DNA from: Otis tarda
Lineage: Eukaryota > Chordata > Aves > Otidiformes > Otididae
Assembly (NCBI GenBank): GCA_026413225.1
Contig: CM048552.1
Span: 193,102,053-193,166,052, forward strand
DNA: 64,000 bases
Reading direction: 5' to 3'
Shown here: positions 63,301 through 64,000 of the stretch, piece by piece
Position numbering within the stretch: the stretch's first letter is position 1
Layout: each line of letters opens with the position of its first letter
The notes under the pieces: model-generated
Seen by the model: the letters and a program-made list of their open reading frames with translations, nothing else
Told to the model about the DNA's origin: nothing
The model's database searches: none
Made by a program: the position numbers and the translations under genes

Positions 63301-63598
63301 GAATTAACTTTCTGGTTTAGCATTTTTGTGGAATGCAGAAATTTACCCAAACCTTAAAAGCTTTAGTTTTTATTGTTAAAAACTACTCCTGATTTCTTTT
63401 TCAGATGTGTATGCATGTGTATAATAATAATAAAATTTTTCCTTAAACTAATAAAAACCATACTTGAATCAAGCGTACTCACACATGAAACAACCCAATT
63501 GCTTTAGAAACGGCGTGTAAGCAAAACTTTCTTCTTGCTCCACAGGTCAAAGGAACCGTGAAAAAACTGGAGAAAGCAATTGCTGTGTAATCCTGTAA
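9357..63598 (+). CDS. UBL3: UBL3, ubiquitin-like protein 3 (five coding exons, complete)
   Basis: Coding exons 9357-9383, 54672-54780, 58440-58526, 63058-63135 and 63546-63598 join to 117 codons plus TAA. Residues 1-9 are a short N-terminal lead. About residues 10-88 form one ubiquitin-like beta-grasp domain, beginning [15 protein letters not shown] and containing [12 protein letters not shown] and [11 protein letters not shown] polar tail ends in Cys113-Cys114-Val-Ile-Leu. Cys114 with Val-Ile-Leu is a CAAX box whose final Leu favours geranylgeranylation. There is no C-terminal Gly-Gly, so ubiquitin-style conjugation is not expected. From family knowledge, UBL3 is a membrane-anchored ubiquitin-fold protein at the plasma membrane, and the vertebrate protein modifies or sorts proteins into small extracellular vesicles through these cysteines. 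Length and sequence match the vertebrate family, 117 residues. All introns are GT-AG. The start is the first in-frame Met, 12 nt after an in-frame TAG at 9342-9344, with A at -3. Confidence 0.97.
10339..10382. repeat. T-rich simple repeat (T8-10 G)n
   Basis: Four T blocks separated by single G residues, on the sense strand. Confidence 0.9.
12935..12995. repeat. G/T-rich simple tract with T14
   Basis: Low-complexity GGGTTTTTTT then GGGTTTTTTGG and T9-C-T14. Confidence 0.85.
15998..16046. repeat. G-run/T-run block followed by A9
   Basis: Alternating G4, T6, G7, T10, GG, T10 and A9; the T10-A9 junction is self-complementary. Confidence 0.85.
16196..16442 (+). mobile_element. CR1 LINE 3' end, plus orientation
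   Basis: Forward-oriented, 5'-truncated CR1. Landmarks are TTTAGATTAGATATTAGGAA, GAGCACTGGAACAGGTTGCC, AGAGAGGTGGTGGAAGCCCC, GGATGAGGCTCTGAGCAACC and TGACCTTTGAAGGTCCCTTCC, with the terminal ATTCTATGATTCTAT tail at about 16428-16442. About 250 bp long and little diverged. Confidence 0.93.
16443..19570. other. Intron 1 block: unique sequence
   Basis: AT-rich, with T13 at 17068-17080 and T14 at 19257-19270, and an X-box-like GTTGTTATGGAGAC at 16966-16979. No gene recognised. Confidence 0.6.
19571..20342 (-). mobile_element. CR1 LINE, 5'-truncated, young, minus orientation
   Basis: About 770 bp running from the reversed CR1 tail (ATCATAGAATCATAGAATGG) to a break inside the ORF2 region at about 20342 (CACTTGGCC then unrelated sequence). 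It is the best preserved CR1 here, with an open frame through the C-terminal part of ORF2. CR1 insertion normally makes no clear target duplication, and none is seen. Confidence 0.95.
19660..20244 (-). pseudogene. CR1 ORF2 C-terminal fragment (194 codons, uninterrupted)
   Basis: The minus-strand frame begins [13 protein letters not shown], continues through [19 protein letters not shown] and RDLRLFSRAC-like motifs, and ends near LDEALSNLI. This is the conserved region after the polymerase palm in CR1 ORF2. The upstream endonuclease and reverse-transcriptase catalytic parts are missing because of 5' truncation, so it cannot be active. The frame is open upstream to the truncation point, and the first Met is not the native start. 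Confidence 0.9.
20343..28309. other. Intron 1 block: unique sequence
   Basis: AT-rich, with sense-strand T runs at 23883-23895 and 24695-24707 and an A11 run at 26196-26206. Only short chance frames are present; no repeat family or RNA gene recognised. Confidence 0.55.
28310..28640 (-). mobile_element. Ancient CR1-like LINE fragment, minus orientation
   Basis: Weak but ordered CR1 landmarks: CTTAAGGTTAGAAGAGAACTCTGAAGG, GTCAAGCCTTGTCCA, TACCACCTCTCAGGGCCAG, GTGTAAAAACTG, and CCTGCAGCTTGTGACCATC. Strongly diverged, so boundaries are approximate. Confidence 0.65.
28641..31027. other. Intron 1 block: unique sequence
   Basis: Contains T-rich tracts near 28885-28905, a 15-bp tandem duplication (TGTGCTTCACTGTCC at 29631 and 29646) and an imperfect 20-bp duplication around GTATTTTAGAT at about 29940-29970. 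No gene recognised. Confidence 0.6.
31028..32005 (+). mobile_element. Old CR1 LINE fragment, plus orientation, split by a younger CR1
   Basis: CR1 ORF2-region landmarks in forward order before 31393 are AATATCTTTATCAGTGACCTGG, AAGGCTAACAGCATCCTGG and AGGAGCAGCG. After about 31660 the match resumes with TTGGCACTC, GGTCTGGACTGGAGCACTTC, TTTAGCCTGGAGAAGAG and GGGGAGACCT. The two halves are colinear on the family consensus and are interrupted only by the reverse-oriented CR1 at 31394-31659. The element is full of indels and stops. Confidence 0.85.
31394..31659 (-). mobile_element. Younger CR1 3' end inserted inside an older CR1
   Basis: Starts with the reversed tail AATCATAGAATCATAGAATAG, then TTGGAAGGGACCTTTAAAAG, GGGCAACCTGTTCCAGTG and TAGTCTGAATCTACC, and ends near TTTACCAGAAG. 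It is clearly less diverged than the host element on either side. Confidence 0.92.
35426..35454. repeat. 29-nt inverted repeat (hairpin)
   Basis: Arms AAACAGAGCAA (35426-35436) and TTGCTCTGTTT (35444-35454) are perfect 11-bp complements. In RNA the stem extends by G-U and C-G pairs to 13 bp with a 3-nt loop. Confidence 0.85.
35456..35485. repeat. 15-bp perfect tandem duplication
   Basis: TATAGAAAATCTCAG occurs twice head to tail, starting one base after the hairpin at 35426-35454. Confidence 0.9.
39380..39404. repeat. 10-bp stem, 5-nt loop inverted repeat
   Basis: TGAGGCTCTA and TAGAGCCTCA flank TGACT. Confidence 0.85.
39818..39840. repeat. 23-bp near-perfect palindrome
   Basis: Arms TTCTGATTTAG (39818-39828) and CTAAATCAGAA (39830-39840) are perfect complements around a single A. 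Confidence 0.9.
43209..43400 (-). mobile_element. CR1 LINE 3' end with internal deletion, minus orientation
   Basis: Reversed tail GAATCATAGAATCATAGAATGG, then GGGACCTTTAAAGGTCACC, GATCAGGTTGCTCTG, TCTGGAGATGGGGCATC and GGGCAACCTGTTCCAGTG. About 35-40 bp normally present between GTTGCTC and GATGGGGC is missing compared with the copies at 19.6, 31.4 and 52.5 kb. Confidence 0.92.
43401..47280. other. Intron 1 block: unique sequence
   Basis: T13 at 43920-43932, T13 at 44691-44703 and A11 at 46761-46771. A modest CpG patch lies at about 45770-45950 and an X-box-like GTTTCCATAGAAAC at 47060-47073. No gene recognised. Confidence 0.55.
47281..48275 (+). mobile_element. Ancient CR1/L3-like LINE ORF2 fragment, plus orientation
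   Basis: Weak colinear similarity to the ORF2 region of old amniote CR1-type LINEs. Landmarks are TTGGATTCAATGATCACGAG, CAAATGGAAGAATAAACAGA, GATTTCAAGGGGGCAGATGC, then CTGATGAAATTTGTGGATGA (the corresponding polymerase-domain region) and AAATGTGAGACAGTTGTGATG near the end. Many stops and indels; boundaries approximate. Confidence 0.6.
48366..48770 (-). mobile_element. Old CR1 LINE 3' fragment, minus orientation
   Basis: Reverse-complement CR1 landmarks: GAATCATTAGCTTTGGAAAGG, TAGCCCAACCTCCTGC, GACCAGGTTGCTCAAGG, TTCCACTGCTTTAACG, CCTCAGGGTGAAAA and CACCAGACCTCCAGGGTAAGC. It belongs to an older subfamily than the 19.6-kb copy. Confidence 0.85.
49639..49737. ncRNA. 99-nt near-perfect hairpin: candidate pre-miRNA or palindromic transposon relic
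   Basis: Arms 49639-49675 and 49701-49737 pair over 37 positions with no bulges: 32 Watson-Crick pairs, 2 G-U and 3 mismatches (C-A, C-A, A-G). The uninterrupted core pairs ATGGGAAGTCACTTCAA with TTGAAGTGACTTCCCAT (17 bp). The loop is 25 nt. Length, symmetry and loop fit an animal microRNA precursor on the sense strand of the UBL3 intron. A decayed palindromic DNA transposon would look the same. I do not recognise the arm sequence as a named microRNA. Confidence 0.4.
51584..51599. repeat. Sense-strand T16 tract
   Basis: Uninterrupted T run preceded by TTTTGTTTTGTTTG, one of about 15 sense-strand T runs of 12 or more within the gene. Confidence 0.9.
52463..52777 (-). mobile_element. CR1 LINE 3' end, minus orientation
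   Basis: Reversed tail (AATCATAGAATCG, one tail unit damaged), then GTTGGAAGGGACCTTTAAAGG, GATCAGGTTGCTCAGAGCCC, GGGCAACCTGTTCCAGTG, CAGTGTAAAAAATTGCTTCC and CCAACAGGCCCTGCTGAAG. Well preserved, about 315 bp. The usual CCAACCCCCTGCAAGG stretch is rearranged here into CCTTGCACGGGGGCAAGG. Confidence 0.94.
52985..53485 (+). mobile_element. Ancient CR1/L3-like LINE 3' region, plus orientation
   Basis: Weak ordered similarity to the 3' part of old CR1-type ORF2. Landmarks are AGTTTCCAGTAGACAGAGG, TATACAAGCGTCTGGTGAGAC, CTGCAGAGATGGGTTCCTAGG, TAAGAGGGAGGAAACTACTT and CAAGTGGACATAGCCTGGCC. It overlaps the consensus span of the end of the 47.3-48.3 kb fragment, so it is a separate copy. Confidence 0.6.
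53486..54655. other. Intron 1, last block before exon 2
   Basis: T17 at 53534-53550, T17 at 54371-54387 and (ATA)n at 54607-54621. The open frame on the minus strand at 53889-54245 is not recognised. Confidence 0.55.
53534..53550. repeat. Sense-strand T17 tract
   Basis: Uninterrupted T run followed by C5, resembling a polypyrimidine tract but without a nearby exon. Confidence 0.9.
54672..54780 (+). CDS. UBL3: UBL3 coding exon 2 (residues 10-45 plus first base of codon 46)
   Basis: Encodes the first half of the beta-grasp fold, from [11 protein letters not shown] through HVYDNWPM. It is 109 nt long and ends phase 1 (ATG G|gtgagt). The acceptor is preceded by twelve T residues (54656-54667) followed by acag. 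A short (ATA)n microsatellite lies about 50 bp upstream at 54607-54621. The frame joins cleanly to exon 3, where the split codon is G|AT for Asp46. Confidence 0.97.
54781..58439 (+). other. UBL3: UBL3 intron 2 (3.66 kb)
   Basis: Begins gtgagt and ends ttctttcag, phase 1. Mostly AT-rich unique sequence, but it contains a compact CpG-dense segment at 57120-57295 and a few CpGs at 57820-57910. No repeat family recognised. Confidence 0.95.
57120..57295. promoter_or_regulatory. Intronic CpG cluster (mini CpG island)
   Basis: About 13 CpG dinucleotides in roughly 160 bp, with GCCGCTGCGG, TGCGCAGCGCC and CCCGCGTC, in an otherwise CpG-poor, AT-rich intron. It carries an 85-codon + strand open frame from ATG 57124 and overlapping frames on the minus strand, none of which resembles a known protein. 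It could be an intronic promoter or enhancer, or unmethylated DNA of unknown origin. Confidence 0.4.
58440..58526 (+). CDS. UBL3: UBL3 coding exon 3 (residues 46-75 in part)
   Basis: Encodes [20 protein letters not shown] and on through FLHGNVTLG, the middle of the ubiquitin-like domain. The RLIYQGR segment corresponds to the RLIFAGK stretch of ubiquitin. It is 87 nt with phase 1 at both ends. The acceptor is ttctttcag and the donor is GGAG|gtatga, a weaker donor than those of introns 1 and 2. Confidence 0.97.
58527..63057 (+). other. UBL3: UBL3 intron 3 (4.5 kb)
   Basis: Begins gtatga and ends ttttgcag, phase 1. AT-rich unique sequence with no recognised transposon. The notable element is the CTCF-type motif at 59052-59069. 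The small frame 58220-58591 that crosses exon 3 is an unspliced read-through of the exon. Confidence 0.95.
59052..59069 (-). promoter_or_regulatory. CTCF-type motif
   Basis: CTATGCCCCCTTGTGGCA on + reads TGCCACAAGGGGGCATAG on -, a near-consensus match to the CTCF core CCANNAGGGGGC with appropriate flanks. Confidence 0.6.
63058..63135 (+). CDS. UBL3: UBL3 coding exon 4 (residues 75-101 in part)
   Basis: Encodes the last strands of the ubiquitin fold ([19 protein letters not shown]) and the start of the tail (PEPNSQ). It is 78 nt with phase 1 at both ends. The acceptor is cctttttgcag-like (ctccttttgcag) and the donor is CAAG|gtacgc. The adjoining intron 4 is only 410 bp. Confidence 0.97.
63136..63545 (+). 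other. UBL3: UBL3 intron 4 (410 bp)
   Basis: Begins gtacgc and ends ctccacag, phase 1. AT-rich, with a short (ATA)n run near 63422-63434. Nothing else recognised. Confidence 0.95.
63546..63598 (+). CDS. UBL3: UBL3 coding exon 5, prenylated tail and stop
   Basis: Encodes [17 protein letters not shown] followed by TAA at 63596-63598; the first Gly codon is split across intron 4. The basic and polar linker followed by Cys-Cys-Val-Ile-Leu is the membrane-anchoring signal: a prenylatable Cys114 with a neighbouring Cys113 that could be palmitoylated or form disulfides. The acceptor is cttgctccacag. The exon continues into the 3' UTR. Confidence 0.97.
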
Positions 63599-64000
63599 AC
63601 CCTGTTAGCTTTACCTGCTAAGTGTGATGTAATATAGTCTTTGTCTTTCATGCTGCTGGAATAGAAGAGGCCCTATCTTGCTTCAAACACCTGTAGGAAG
63701 AGCCTGTCTGTAAATCCGTGGAACTGAAATATTACACGAACACTGTCTCATTAGTCTTTTTTTTTTTTTAAGGAAAAAAAAAGAAAGATCTATGAACACT
63801 TTCATTGTTTGTTGTTTTTTTTAAAAAAAAAAAAAATTCCTGCTTTTTGTTTGTTGAATAATCTTATAGTACATCTGTTCTTGAAATAATTCGATCTCCA
63901 GAAAAGGTAATGTGTTGTTTTCCATAGCAGGAATCGTTTTGCTACCACAAAAAAATCTGCATTAACCGGATCTAACCAGTCAAGCTTTCTAGATGCAATT
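63599..64000 (+). other. UBL3: UBL3 3' UTR (incomplete, runs off the window)
   Basis: Non-coding sequence after the TAA. No AATAAA or ATTAAA followed by a GT-rich element is seen before position 64000, so the transcript end lies beyond the window. Two self-complementary homopolymer pairs are present. T13 at 63757-63769 is followed within five bases by A9 at 63774-63782, and T8 at 63815-63822 is joined directly to A14 at 63823-63836. Confidence 0.85.

Noticed and set aside
1-64000. CRISPR array, tRNA, rRNA or bacterial-type operon
   Set aside because: No regularly spaced direct repeats, no tRNA-like cloverleaf noticed and no prokaryotic gene organisation; the window is vertebrate.

Overview
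This is a piece of a vertebrate nuclear genome, almost certainly from a bird. Every recognisable interspersed repeat is a CR1-family LINE (3' tails of the ATTCTATGATTCTATG type). No Alu, L1 or other mammalian repeats are visible, and the only gene is a vertebrate gene with ordinary GT-AG introns.

The window holds one complete protein-coding region, UBL3 (ubiquitin-like 3, a membrane-anchored ubiquitin-fold protein). It lies on the + strand in five coding exons: 9357-9383, 54672-54780, 58440-58526, 63058-63135 and 63546-63598. Spliced together these give 354 nt (117 codons plus stop) with no frame break. The protein is one beta-grasp ubiquitin-like domain followed by a short tail ending in a Cys-Cys-Val-Ile-Leu prenylation (CAAX) signal.

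Layout. 1-8.0 kb is AT-rich upstream DNA with an old CR1 copy and no recognised gene. 8.0-9.25 kb is a strong CpG island with GC boxes, a YY1-type motif, an RFX-like palindrome, G-quadruplex-prone runs and several very short upstream ORFs; it is the promoter and 5' leader. 9.38-54.67 kb is a 45-kb first intron carrying CR1 copies of several ages, including one inserted into another. 54.67-63.6 kb holds exons 2 to 5 with introns of 3.7, 4.5 and 0.4 kb. From 63.6 kb to the end is 3' UTR with no polyadenylation signal yet reached.

No operon, CRISPR array, tRNA, rRNA or novel multi-gene system is present. The most unusual structure is a 99-nt, nearly perfectly paired hairpin in intron 1 (49639-49737), shaped like a microRNA precursor or the relic of a palindromic transposon. 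Other points of interest are a strong T-run over A-run bias on the sense strand of the gene, a compact CpG cluster inside intron 2, a strong CTCF-type motif in intron 3, and an acceptor-like T tract just upstream of the start codon. All counts and motif matches were made by eye; no alignment or folding program was run.
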